From: an uncultured Monoglobus sp.
GTDB lineage: Bacteria > Bacillota > Clostridia > Monoglobales > Monoglobaceae
Assembly: GCA_947585115.1 (NCBI GenBank)
Contig: CANPWW010000018.1
Coordinates: 1 to 37,050, forward strand
Length of the DNA stretch: 37,050 bases
Direction of reading: 5' to 3'
The translations under genes and the position numbers were made by a program. Below are positions 1-7,408 of the stretch, in pieces. A model generated the notes under the pieces. That model worked only from the letters and a program-made list of their open reading frames with translations, did no database searches and was not told the DNA's origin. Within the stretch, counting starts at the first letter, position 1; every line of letters starts with the position of its first letter.

Positions 1-60
1 GTGAAATCGCAATTTTCACTCTCCCTGTATACTATTTAATCATTATTAGTCTTTTTTAAC

Positions 61-135
61 TTAATGACATTGGGCATGAGCGCTCGCTTTTTCTACCTCT
101 TGCATTTCTTCCGATAATCTGCCTAATATACTCAT
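61..135 (-). CDS. Possible 24-aa peptide (unrecognised)
   Basis: The minus strand carries an ATG ORF, MSILGRLSEEMQEVEKASAHA followed by QCH, preceded by a plausible GGGTGAG ribosome binding site about 6 nt upstream. A sigma-A-like promoter lies about 80 nt further upstream. The peptide is charged and possibly helical, with no signal peptide and one Cys near the C-terminus. I do not recognise a family. It is short enough to be chance; the promoter plus RBS is the only support. The rest of 136-348 is AT-rich and shows no other gene. Confidence 0.3.
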   Translation of the reverse strand: MSILGRLSEEMQEVEKASAHAQCH

Positions 136-214
136 TTTTCTCACCCTTTTTAAGTATATCATGTTTTTGGATTCTTTGGGTTACAATTTTATTTCAAAAT
201 TAGATTGACGTGTG

Positions 215-242
215 TCTATATATCATTATATTAATTTGTCAA
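215..242 (-). promoter_or_regulatory. Putative sigma-A promoter reading left
   Basis: On the minus strand TTGACA (242-237) is followed after 16 nt by TATAGA (220-215). It would drive the 24-aa ORF at 61-135. Confidence 0.4.
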
Positions 243-310
243 GCGTTTATTTCTGTATCAAATGATAACTCGGTTTTAATAATCGGTGAATACAAAAATT
301 GTATTGTCGT

Positions 311-340
311 TATAATAGATATAAATATGATTTAAAGGAG
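311..340 (+). promoter_or_regulatory. -10 element and RBS for the 349 gene
   Basis: A perfect TATAAT lies at 311-316, with no good -35 at the expected spacing, and AAAGGAG lies at 334-340, 8 nt before ATG 349. The RBS fixes this start. The leader between them would be very short. Confidence 0.4.
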
Positions 341-348
341 CCGATATT

Positions 349-1545
349 ATGGAGACACACAACACCGAGAAAACAGCGCCGTTTTTCTGGCTGCGTCTGG
401 GCTACGCCATGGGCGTCTGCGCCGAAAAGATCGGCGTGTGCCGCGACTGCGAGGACATATCGCGGCTGGCGGCCGACGCGATAAAGCTGGGCGCGGGCTT
501 TGCCGGGGCGAAGATCTGCGACTTCGGGGTGCAGAGCCTGCCGATAACGCGAAGCGGCGCGCGGTTCCACAAGACCGAAGCGACGGCCTACGCGGGCTTT
601 GACAAGGGCACAAACAGCCTGAAGATAACGCTGCTCGACGACCGCGGCATACACATGCCGCCCGAAAAGCTGCTGCGCGGCGGAGCCGAGATACTGAGCC
701 CCGATTTCTCGGGCTTTAAGATCACGCCCGGGCCCGAGTCCGAGGACTGCGGCGGCTACAAGAGCCACTACCTGCGCGAGATAATAAACGGGATAGCCAG
801 TGAGAAATTCGGGATAAACATGTGCCTTTCCACAAAATCAAAGACTGTGTCAGAGATAATCGAGGCGGCGCTCAAGGAGCTGTACCTGCGGCTCGACCCG
901 AAGGCGCGGGGCGTCTACGAGTTCCGCGGCATGATCAGCGACGACGGCGAGCGCATCGCTCTGCAGCGGGCGGACGGGACGTATCTCGGCCGCGAGCAGA
1001 CGCTGTCGCTTATGGTCTACGTGCTTTTGCGCGACAGCGGTGCGCGGACCTTTGTGCTGCCCGATTACGTTTCTAAACAGGTCGAGGAGGCCGTGCTGAA
1101 CTGGGGCGGAAACGTGGTGAGAGCCGAGGGAGACGACGGCGAGATCATGGCGAAGATACTCAAGCACGGCAGCCGAGAGCAGATGCTGATGCAGTATGAC
1201 GGGATATACGCCGCGCTGAAAATTCTGGACTTTCTGAACCGATTTGACATCTCGTTCGAGAGCCTGTGCGACCACCTGCCGCGCATATTCAAGGCGGAGG
1301 CCGAGGTGGAGTGCGGCCCCGAGCGGGCGCGGGATATTATGAACTCAATCAGAAAGAAGTACGGCGGAGCGGAGGAGCGGCGCGGGCTCAGGATCGCTGC
1401 CGAGGGCGGCGTCACGCTGATAATCCCCGAGGGGAGCGGCGTGATACGCATAATTTCCGAGTCGGAATCCTTTGAGGCGGCGGAGGAGATCTCGGCTTTG
1501 TTTAAAAATAAAATAAAAACACTTGCAAAAGGCGAAACATTGTGA
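349..1545 (+). CDS. Degenerate phosphohexomutase-like protein
   Basis: This 398-aa protein can be aligned by eye with the four-domain alpha-D-phosphohexomutase (PGM/PMM) fold, but its signature residues have decayed. Residues 30-110 resemble domain I, yet where the family has the TASHN phosphoserine loop this protein reads AGFDKGTNSLKI (82-93), without the catalytic Ser. The metal loop (normally DGDADR) corresponds to SDDGERIAL (197-205). The GE(M/Q)SGH sugar loop near 276-287 is unrecognisable. The C-terminal phosphate loop (normally RPSGTEP..R) reads PEGSGVIRI (360-368), followed by a typical ESESFEAAEEI helix. An active mutase therefore looks unlikely; a pseudoenzyme with binding or regulatory function is inferred. 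It is slightly short for the family (about 450). AAAGGAG precedes the ATG. The next gene, rnjA, has its own promoter at the 3' end of this gene. The family assignment is from pattern recognition and moderately sure. Confidence 0.6.
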   Translation: METHNTEKTAPFFWLRLGYAMGVCAEKIGVCRDCEDISRLAADAIKLGAGFAGAKICDFGVQSLPITRSGARFHKTEATAYAGFDKGTNSLKITLLDDRGIHMPPEKLLRGGAEILSPDFSGFKITPGPESEDCGGYKSHYLREIINGIASEKFGINMCLSTKSKTVSEIIEAALKELYLRLDPKARGVYEFRGMISDDGERIALQRADGTYLGREQTLSLMVYVLLRDSGARTFVLPDYVSKQVEEAVLNWGGNVVRAEGDDGEIMAKILKHGSREQMLMQYDGIYAALKILDFLNRFDISFESLCDHLPRIFKAEAEVECGPERARDIMNSIRKKYGGAEERRGLRIAAEGGVTLIIPEGSGVIRIISESESFEAAEEISALFKNKIKTLAKGETL

Positions 1546-1551
1546 TATAAT
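1523..1551 (+). promoter_or_regulatory. Sigma-A promoter for rnjA leader
   Basis: TTGCAA (1523-1528), a 17-nt spacer, then perfect TATAAT (1546-1551). It lies across the stop codon of the preceding gene and starts a transcript with a ~320-nt leader before rnjA. Confidence 0.75.
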
Positions 1552-1880
1552 AATTTGGATTTTGAGGGGCGCACGCGCTCCGATGTACGGACTTGCGGGC
1601 TTTTGCCCGACAATTTAATAATGCCCGAAGCAAACCGCGCGCACGGGTCGACAATGGTGCGCGCAAGATTTTTGCGGGCGATGCCGCGCGGCATGATATT
1701 CAAAAAAGCCCGGCCGCGGGCGGGGACGGAACATGCGCTCCGCTGTCGGAAGGAATTTTTGCCGTGCCGTTATAAGTTTTTGCGAAAACCTCTTGCCCAA
1801 GCGGGGAGGTCGTTTCGCGCAGTCGCCGAGCGCGCCGTTTGTCCGTGCCGAAATCTAATATATATTTCAGGAGGATAAGT
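1552..1880 (+). promoter_or_regulatory. Long hairpin-rich rnjA 5' leader or ncRNA
   Basis: About 330 nt without a credible gene separates the promoter from the rnjA start. It contains successive perfect or near-perfect hairpins: TCCG/CGGA around 1580-1591; CGGGC-TTTT-GCCCG at 1596-1609; GCGCGCAC/GTGCGCGC at 1637-1664 (8 bp, 12-nt loop), which could sit inside an outer GCCCG/CGGGC stem (1623-1627 with 1675-1679); the palindrome ATGCCGCGCGGCAT at 1681-1694; GCCCG/CGGGC at 1708-1721; and a long arm GCGAAA-ACCTC / GAGGT-CG-TTTCGC at 1782-1818. I could not match it to RNase P RNA, tmRNA, SRP RNA, T-box or a known riboswitch. A structured UTR used for autoregulation by RNase J, or an independent small RNA, are both possible. 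Confidence 0.5.
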
Positions 1881-3860
1881 TTGAAGACTAACAACAACGC
1901 ACGACAGAGCGGCAAGCAGCCGCAGAGCGCGGCCAACAAGATGGCGCAAAAGGTCGTGGGAAAGATCGCCAAGCTGGGTTCCGGAGGCCAGAAGCCTGCC
2001 GGAAAAACGAGCGGAAACCAAAAACCCCAAGCGAAGGCGGCGAACGAAAAGAAAAACGTTAAAAAGACAAATAAGAAGGCGGCCGAGGCCAAAAAGCCTT
2101 CAAAGACGACAAAAACGACAAAGACGACAAAAGCAGCGGTAAAGACAGCCAAAACAAAGGCGGCGAAAACGCCTAAGACAAAAGAGGCAAAGCCCGCGCT
2201 GCCGATACGGATAGTTCCGCTGGGCGGCCTTAACGAGATAGGAAAAAACCTGACCGTGTTTGAGTACGGAGCAGACGCGGTGATACTGGACTGCGGCATG
2301 GCGTTTCCCGATGAGGATATGCCGGGCGTTGACATAGTTATACCTGACATAACGTATCTGCACAAGATCGCCGAAAAGCTCCGCGGCATAGTGCTGACCC
2401 ACGGCCACGAGGACCATATCGGAGCGATACCCTATGTTTTAAAGGAATTCCCGCTGCCGGTATACGGCACGCGGCTGACGCTGGGCATACTTAAAAACAA
2501 GCTGAAGGAGCACGGCCTTGAGGACAAGGCGAAGCTCAACACCATAAGCGCGGGCGACAGGATAAAGCTGGGCGCGTTCACGGCCGAGTTTATCCACACC
2601 AATCATTCGATAGCCGACTCGGTTGCCATTGCGCTCCACACTCCCATCGGAGTTATCCTGCACACGGGCGACTTTAAGATCGACTCCACGCCGATAGACA
2701 GCGACATGATAGATCTGGCGCGCTTCGGCGAACTGGGCAGAGAGGGCGTGCTGGCGCTCCTGTCCGACAGCACCAACGCCGACCGCCCGGGCATAACATA
2801 CAGTGAGAAAAAAATAGGCAGAACGTTCGACAGCCTGTTCGAAAAAGCCGACAGCAACAAGCAGCGCATAATCGTGGCGACCTTCGCCTCGAACGTGCAC
2901 CGCGTTCAGCAGATAATAGACGCCGCCGTGAAGTACGGCAGAAAGGTCGCAGTCTCGGGACGCAGCATGGAGAACGTTATACAGGCCGCGATCGAGCTCA
3001 AGTACATGCACGTGCCCGACAAGACTCTCATAGCCCTTGACGAGATTGACAGGTACCCGAAGGACCGGTTGGTGGTAATAACCACCGGCAGTCAGGGCGA
3101 GTCGATGGCGGCTCTGACGCGCATGGCGTTCACCAGTCACAAGATGATAAACGTGGAGCCAGACGATCTGGTAATAATCTCGGCCAGCCCGATACCGGGC
3201 AACGAGAAGTCGGTGGCCAACGTGGTGAACGAGCTTTTAAAGCACGGCGCCGAGGTGGTTTACGAAAAGCAGGCCGACGTCCACGTTTCGGGCCACGCCT
3301 GTCAGGAGGAGCTCAAGATGATACTCTCCCTCGTGAAGCCCAGATTTTTCATACCCGTCCACGGCGAGTACCGCCATTTGTGCAAGCACCGCGAGCTGGC
3401 CATGGAGACCGGCATCGCGCGGAAAAATATTTTCGTGCTGGACATAGGCCATGTGCTTGAGATAACCCCGACGTCCGCCAAGGTGGTGGGCACGGTCCCC
3501 GCCGGAAAAGTTCTGGTCGACGGCCTGGGCGTGGGTGATGTGGGCAACATAGTCCTGCGCGACCGCAAGCACCTGGCCGAGGACGGCATAATCATAATCG
3601 TTATGACGATCGACCGCGACACAGGCGAGTGCGTGGCGGGCCCGGATATAATCTCCCGGGGCTTTGTGTACGTGAGAGAGTCGGAGGACATGATGGAGGA
3701 AGTGCGCCTCTGCGCCGAGGACGTCATAGACCGCTGTCTCTCGGGCAGAACGCTCGACTGGACCACCCTCAAAACGAGGGTCAAAAACGAGGTGGGCAAC
3801 CGCCTGTACATCAAAACAAAACGCAATCCCATGATACTCCCGATAATAATGGAAGTTTAA
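1881..3860 (+). CDS. rnjA: Ribonuclease J
   Basis: RNase J is a 5'-3' exo- and endoribonuclease of the metallo-beta-lactamase/beta-CASP family, central to mRNA decay and rRNA maturation in Firmicutes. The core begins near residue 107 (LPIRIVPLGGLNEIGKN) and carries the metal motif HGHEDH (about 174-179), then HTNHSIADS, the HTGDFK motif, the beta-CASP region and the HVSGHA motif, with the C-terminal RNase J domain to the end. I take TTG 1881 as the start because AGGAGG (1869-1874) sits 6 nt upstream; this gives 659 aa. In-frame codons further upstream have no RBS. Oddity: residues 1 to about 106 are a low-complexity Lys/Ala/Thr-rich basic extension (runs such as KTTKTTKTTK) not part of the usual ~555-aa enzyme. 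It is probably disordered and could bind RNA or partners. Confidence 0.95.
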   Translation: MKTNNNARQSGKQPQSAANKMAQKVVGKIAKLGSGGQKPAGKTSGNQKPQAKAANEKKNVKKTNKKAAEAKKPSKTTKTTKTTKAAVKTAKTKAAKTPKTKEAKPALPIRIVPLGGLNEIGKNLTVFEYGADAVILDCGMAFPDEDMPGVDIVIPDITYLHKIAEKLRGIVLTHGHEDHIGAIPYVLKEFPLPVYGTRLTLGILKNKLKEHGLEDKAKLNTISAGDRIKLGAFTAEFIHTNHSIADSVAIALHTPIGVILHTGDFKIDSTPIDSDMIDLARFGELGREGVLALLSDSTNADRPGITYSEKKIGRTFDSLFEKADSNKQRIIVATFASNVHRVQQIIDAAVKYGRKVAVSGRSMENVIQAAIELKYMHVPDKTLIALDEIDRYPKDRLVVITTGSQGESMAALTRMAFTSHKMINVEPDDLVIISASPIPGNEKSVANVVNELLKHGAEVVYEKQADVHVSGHACQEELKMILSLVKPRFFIPVHGEYRHLCKHRELAMETGIARKNIFVLDIGHVLEITPTSAKVVGTVPAGKVLVDGLGVGDVGNIVLRDRKHLAEDGIIIIVMTIDRDTGECVAGPDIISRGFVYVRESEDMMEEVRLCAEDVIDRCLSGRTLDWTTLKTRVKNEVGNRLYIKTKRNPMILPIIMEV

Positions 3861-3893
3861 AAAAGATCCCCCTTTTGTCAAGGGGGATCTTTT
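3861..3893. terminator. Bidirectional intrinsic terminator
   Basis: AAAAGATCCCCCTT pairs with AAGGGGGATCTTTT across a short loop, immediately after the rnjA stop. T-runs on both strands let it serve rnjA (+) and the convergent XRE gene (-), whose stop codon overlaps it. Confidence 0.9.
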
Positions 3894-4227
3894 ATTTTGC
3901 TGTGCTTTTATAGGTAATCAAAAGCTCATGCAGCATCATTTTTTCATTTTCGTCAAGGGTGTCGATAATTTCGGATATTTTATGCTCGGTCTGCCCGCCG
4001 CTCTCGGCCCGAGCGCAGACCGATGAAAACCCCAGCAGGTAATCGGCCGAAACATTAAGCTCGCGGCAGATGCCGCACAAAGTCTTTAGTGCCGGCGCCT
4101 TTCTGCCGTCCTCTATCTCCCAAAGAAAATTTCTCGAAATTCCGACCCGCTCGGAAAGCTTTTCAAGCGTCAGTTTTTGCTCGGCTCTGATACGCTTTAT
4201 CCTCTCGCCCATCAAAGACAGCTCCAT
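3892..4227 (-). CDS. XRE-family HTH transcriptional regulator
   Basis: The 111-aa protein has a Cro/CI-type helix-turn-helix at about residues 8-65 (GERIKRIRAEQKLTLEKLSE, then VGISRNFLWEIEDGRKAPAL and LNVSADYLLG). A short C-terminal helical tail follows (about 80-111: KISEIIDTLDENEKMMLHEL), likely for dimerisation. It is predicted to be a cytoplasmic DNA-binding repressor. GGGGTGA (4232-4238) lies upstream of ATG 4227; an internal Met at residue 6 is a weaker alternative. It stands alone, convergent with rnjA and divergent from the Rpn remnant. A TTGCAA pair at 4294-4311 could be its operator. The target is unknown. Confidence 0.85.
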   Translation of the reverse strand: MELSLMGERIKRIRAEQKLTLEKLSERVGISRNFLWEIEDGRKAPALKTLCGICRELNVSADYLLGFSSVCARAESGGQTEHKISEIIDTLDENEKMMLHELLITYKSTAK

Positions 4228-4293
4228 AATATCACCCCAATATTATTTTACAGCAACGGGCGATATAAAAAACCATCACGCAGATAGAAAAAT

Positions 4294-4311
4294 TTGCAAA
4301 AAGTCTTGCAA
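4294..4311. promoter_or_regulatory. Possible operator: paired TTGCAA
   Basis: Two TTGCAA hexamers (4294-4299 and 4306-4311, each self-complementary) are spaced 12 bp apart, upstream of the XRE regulator. They overlap a possible rightward promoter (TTGCAA at 4306, 17 nt, TAAAAT). Being on one helical face, they suit a dimeric HTH repressor. This is inference only. Confidence 0.25.
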
Positions 4312-4423
4312 TTAGCTGTAATATGTGTTAAAATATAGCTAACAGCGAGAAAAATGTTTGTTTTTAAATATTTTTATAAGACTGTTGTTTGCAAAATCGG
4401 TGAGTTGTGTTAAATATAAACAC

Positions 4424-4527
4424 CGCACAAAATTCGGTATTCGCAAAGCGGAACATACGAGGTCATGCCGCCGCGAAAACGCGATCTTCGCTTGCCGCGT
4501 ATCAACGCTTTGTGAAAATTTTGTGCG
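4424..4527. repeat. 104-nt imperfect inverted repeat (MITE-like or ncRNA hairpin)
   Basis: The outer arms CGCACAAAATT (4424-4434) and AATTTTGTGCG (4517-4527) are perfect 11-bp complements. In the correct nested order, CAAAGCG (4444-4450) pairs with CGCTTTG (4506-4512) and ATACG (4455-4459) with CGTAT (4498-4502). The apex contains CGCG-AAAA-CGCG. The element fills the otherwise gene-free stretch 4228-4639. It is followed by a weak terminator-like GCTCC/GGAGC stem with a T-run (about 4541-4567). No coding potential is convincing. Confidence 0.55.
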
Positions 4528-4586
4528 ACGCCTCTGCCACGCTCCTTTCGCCGGAGCCTATTTTTTTGCCCGCAGACAAAAATATC

Positions 4587-4615
4587 TTGTATTTATCAAT
4601 ATGATATGATATAAT
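4587..4615 (+). promoter_or_regulatory. Sigma-A promoter of the Rpn-family remnant
   Basis: TTGTAT (4587-4592), a 17-nt spacer and TATAAT (4610-4615), 25 nt upstream of ATG 4640. Confidence 0.6.
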
Positions 4616-4639
4616 AAGACTAAGAAGGGAGTGCCCGAT

Positions 4640-5447
4640 ATGAAAGAGATCGTTAAACCAAAGACCGATGTGGTATTCAAAATAATGTTTACCCGAAAGG
4701 ACAACGAAAAACTGCTCAAGCATTTATATCGGACATACTCGATATCGAATACGACAGCATAACCGATATTATTGTGGAAAACACCGAGATAACGCCAGAT
4801 GAGATAGACGGCAAGTTCACAAGATTTGACTTAAAGCTCACGGTGGATAATAAGCTCATCAACGTGGAAGTGCAGGTCAACAACTACGGAGCGTTCGCCG
4901 AGCGCAGCTTGTATTATTGGGCGCAGAGATACGGAACACAGCTCAAGAAAGGGCAGGGCTACGACGGATATGTCCGACGATCTCGATAAACATAGTTGAT
5001 TTCAAGATGTTTGAGACCGAATCGTTCGCGTCGACCTACACGATGGCGGATCTTGAGCATAACAGGATACTTACGGACACGTGCGCGATACACTTTTTCG
5101 AGCTGCCGAAGCTCGACAAGAAAATAGACGCGGGAGACAGGAAAAAGCTGTGGATGCAGCTTATCAATTCTGAAAGCGAGGGTGATCTGAATATGTTAAG
5201 ACAGAGTAATGTTGAATCGATACGCGAGGCGACCGACGTGATATTCAGGCTGAGCGACGAAAAAGACGTGAAGGACATAGCGGAGAGGCGCGAGGACGCG
5301 CTGAGAACGGAAAAGACGGCGCTGAACACCGCCAGAAAAGAAGGCATAGACATAGGCATGAACCTGGGCGTGAACTTAATGATAGAAAATCTGCGCAAGG
5401 CGGGCATCAGCGAGGATATCATACAAAACGCCGCCAAACAAAATTAA
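4640..5447 (+). pseudogene. Rpn-family nuclease/putative transposase, two frameshifts
   Basis: Three successive reading frames spell one protein of the Rpn (PDDEXK_2) family, recombination-promoting nucleases long annotated as transposases. Frame 1 from ATG 4640 (RBS AAGGGAG 4625-4631) gives MKEIVKPKTDVVFKIMFTRK and stops soon after. One base appears lost near 4720, after which frame 2 continues with SDILDIEYDSITDI and the nuclease core FDLKLTVDNKLINVEVQV (Asp plus ExQ residues). A second apparent 1-nt loss near 4972 moves the frame again, giving PTISINIVDFKMFETESF and the family's C-terminal helices up to residue 5447. The reconstructed length (about 268 aa) is normal for the family. Promoter, RBS and terminator remain, so inactivation looks recent, unless the indels are assembly errors. 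Confidence 0.8.
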
Positions 5448-5463
5448 ATCGCGGTCAAACTCG

Positions 5464-5486
5464 GCGGGGCTTAGGCTCCGCTTTTT
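5464..5486 (+). terminator. Intrinsic terminator after the Rpn remnant
   Basis: GCGGGGC-TTAG-GCTCCGC (7 bp with one G-U pair) followed by TTTTT. Confidence 0.75.
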
Positions 5487-5527
5487 AAATTATTTTGTTT
5501 TGAGCGGTTTTAATCCGTGAAAAAACA

Positions 5528-5556
5528 TTGACAAAAAAATCACGGTTTGCTATAAT
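5528..5556 (+). promoter_or_regulatory. Perfect-consensus sigma-A promoter for gatCAB
   Basis: TTGACA (5528-5533), 17-nt spacer, TATAAT (5551-5556), about 45 nt before gatC. Consensus hexamers with ideal spacing suggest strong constitutive expression. Confidence 0.85.
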
Positions 5557-5600
5557 TGACATGATATGTTTAAAACTATTTAATATGAAAGAGTGATATT

Positions 5601-5888
5601 ATGGAAATTACGAAGGATATGGTCGCTTACGTGGCGGAGCTGTCGCGGCTCAAGCTGAGCGATGATGAGGCCGAGACCGCCCGCAAGGGTCTGGGCGAGA
5701 TCATAGGCTACATGGATATTCTCAACAACATCGACACTGAGGGCGTCGAGCCGATGTCCCACGCGTTCGCTGTTAAGAACGTCATGCGCGACGACGTTGT
5801 GCGTCCGAGCCACGATCGGGCCGAGCTGCTCAAAAACGCGCCCAAGGCCGACGACGAGGCTATCATAGTGCCCAGAACAGTCGAATAA
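5601..5888 (+). CDS. gatC: Asp-tRNA(Asn)/Glu-tRNA(Gln) amidotransferase subunit C
   Basis: GatC is the small subunit that wraps between GatA and GatB and stabilises the heterotrimer. The 95-aa protein has the usual architecture: an N-terminal helical segment (EITKDMVAYVAELSRLKLS) and the extended C-terminal tail containing MRDDVVRPSHDR and PKADDEAIIVPRTVE. The length is normal. It is the first gene of gatC-gatA-gatB, which follow with short gaps. The RBS is modest (AAAGAG before TGATATT-ATG). Confidence 0.95.
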   Translation: MEITKDMVAYVAELSRLKLSDDEAETARKGLGEIIGYMDILNNIDTEGVEPMSHAFAVKNVMRDDVVRPSHDRAELLKNAPKADDEAIIVPRTVE

Positions 5889-5913
5889 GCGGAAACCGGA
5901 AAGGAAGTATAAT

Positions 5914-7407
5914 ATGAACATTTGTGAAATGACCGCCCTGGAACTGGGCGCGAAGATCAAGAGCGGCGAGATAAAAGCGCCCGACGCCGTCCGCGCCGTG
6001 CTTGACGAGATAAAAAAGAAGGATCCCTACTACAGCGGCGGCATAAACGCCTACCTGCTGACGATCGAGCGGGAGGCGCTGGAGCGCGCCGAGGACGTCC
6101 AGAAAAGGATAGAGGCCGGAGAGTTCGAGGATTCGCCTCTGGCGGGCGTCCCGATAGCTATCAAGGACAACATCTGCACAAAGGGCGTAAAGACCACCTG
6201 CGCTTCGAAAATATTGGGCGACTTCAAGCCGCCATATGACGCCACGGTGATCGAAAAGCTGAACGCCGCCGGAGCGGTGATGATCGGCAAGCTCAACATG
6301 GACGAGTTCGCCATGGGCAGCACCGGAGAGACCTCGTTCTACGGCGAGACCAAAAATCCGTGGGACCACGGCCGCGTTACCGGAGGCTCGTCCAGCGGAG
6401 CGGCGGCGGCGGTGGCGGCCTGCGAGGCGCCCTGCGCGCTGGGCTCCGACACGGGCGGCAGCATAAGGCAGCCCGCCTCGTTCTGCGGAGTCACCGGCAT
6501 GAAGCCGACCTACGGCGCGGTATCGCGCTACGGCCTCATAGCCTACGCCTCGTCTCTCGACCAGATAGGCCCGGTCGCCAAGGACGCGGCCGATTGCGCG
6601 GCTATCTTGGACATAATCTGCGGCAAGGACGAGATGGACGGCACGTCTCTCGACGTTGAGCACAAGAGCTATCTCGACGGGCTGAGCGGCGACGTGTCGG
6701 GTCTTAAGATCGGCATACCCAAACAGTGCTTCGGCGACGGCTTAAACGCCGACGTCAGGGCCGCGGTGCTGGGCGTCGCGGAGACGCTCAAGGCCAAGGG
6801 CGCCGAGACAGAGGAGTTCGACATGCCCCTTATCGACTACGCCGTTCCCACCTATTATATCATAGCGGCGGCCGAGGCCAGCTCCAACCTCTCAAGGTTC
6901 GACGGTGTGAAGTACGGATTCCGCGCCGAGAATTTCGAGGATCTGACCGACCTCTACATGAAGACCCGCAGCGAGGGCTTCGGCGAGGAGGTCAAGCGCA
7001 GGATCATGCTGGGAACCTTCGCGCTGTCCACCGGATACTATGACGCCTACTACAAAAAGGCGCTGCAGGTCAAGGCGCTGATTAAAAAAGCCTTCGACGA
7101 GGCCTACGAGAAATATGACGTTATCCTGTTCCCCGCGGCTCCGACTACCGCCCCGAAAATGGGCGAGAGCCTTTCCGACCCGCTGAAGATGTACCTGTCC
7201 GACATATACACCGTTTCGGTCAATCTGGCGGGACTGCCGGGAATTTCGGTGCCCTGCGGATTCGACAAGGACGGAATGCCGATCGGAGCGCAGCTTGTGG
7301 GCGCGCCCCTGGGGGACCATGTGATCCTGAACGCGGCGTACGCGTACCAGCAGCTGACCGATTATCACAAAAAAGCGGCCGAGAAATTCGGAAAGGAGGC
7401 GGAGTAA
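5914..7407 (+). CDS. gatA: Asp-tRNA(Asn)/Glu-tRNA(Gln) amidotransferase subunit A
   Basis: GatA is the amidase-signature subunit that hydrolyses glutamine and sends ammonia through a channel to GatB. The 497-aa protein shows the Ser-cisSer-Lys triad: K84 in VPIAIKDNIC, S159 in GGSSSGAAAA and S183 in GSDTGGSIRQP. GTEKNP-type and substrate loops are intact (STGETSFYGETKNPWDHGRVTG). The length matches the family (about 485). RBS GGAAAGGAAG lies upstream, 25 nt after the gatC stop. The complete operon implies indirect synthesis of Gln-tRNA, and perhaps Asn-tRNA, by transamidation. Confidence 0.97.
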   Translation: MNICEMTALELGAKIKSGEIKAPDAVRAVLDEIKKKDPYYSGGINAYLLTIEREALERAEDVQKRIEAGEFEDSPLAGVPIAIKDNICTKGVKTTCASKILGDFKPPYDATVIEKLNAAGAVMIGKLNMDEFAMGSTGETSFYGETKNPWDHGRVTGGSSSGAAAAVAACEAPCALGSDTGGSIRQPASFCGVTGMKPTYGAVSRYGLIAYASSLDQIGPVAKDAADCAAILDIICGKDEMDGTSLDVEHKSYLDGLSGDVSGLKIGIPKQCFGDGLNADVRAAVLGVAETLKAKGAETEEFDMPLIDYAVPTYYIIAAAEASSNLSRFDGVKYGFRAENFEDLTDLYMKTRSEGFGEEVKRRIMLGTFALSTGYYDAYYKKALQVKALIKKAFDEAYEKYDVILFPAAPTTAPKMGESLSDPLKMYLSDIYTVSVNLAGLPGISVPCGFDKDGMPIGAQLVGAPLGDHVILNAAYAYQQLTDYHKKAAEKFGKEAE

Positions 7408-7408
7408 T

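Noticed and set aside
1552-1880. RNase P RNA, tmRNA, 6S RNA or T-box identity for the rnjA leader
   Set aside because: I could not find the conserved P4 motif, the tmRNA ends and tag, a clear 6S open-promoter bubble with closing stem, or the T-box AGGGTGG..ACCGCG sequence. A nested stem with bubbles at 1623-1679 is only loosely 6S-like.
3892-4227. XRE regulator plus Rpn remnant as a prophage fragment or toxin-antitoxin pair
   Set aside because: No integrase, phage structural gene or toxin-like ORF is adjacent; the Rpn remnant has its own promoter and the genes are divergent.
4358-4609. Two overlapping short ORFs (83 and 65 aa) on the plus strand
   Set aside because: They run through the 104-nt inverted repeat and a terminator-like stem, with no RBS and no family resemblance.
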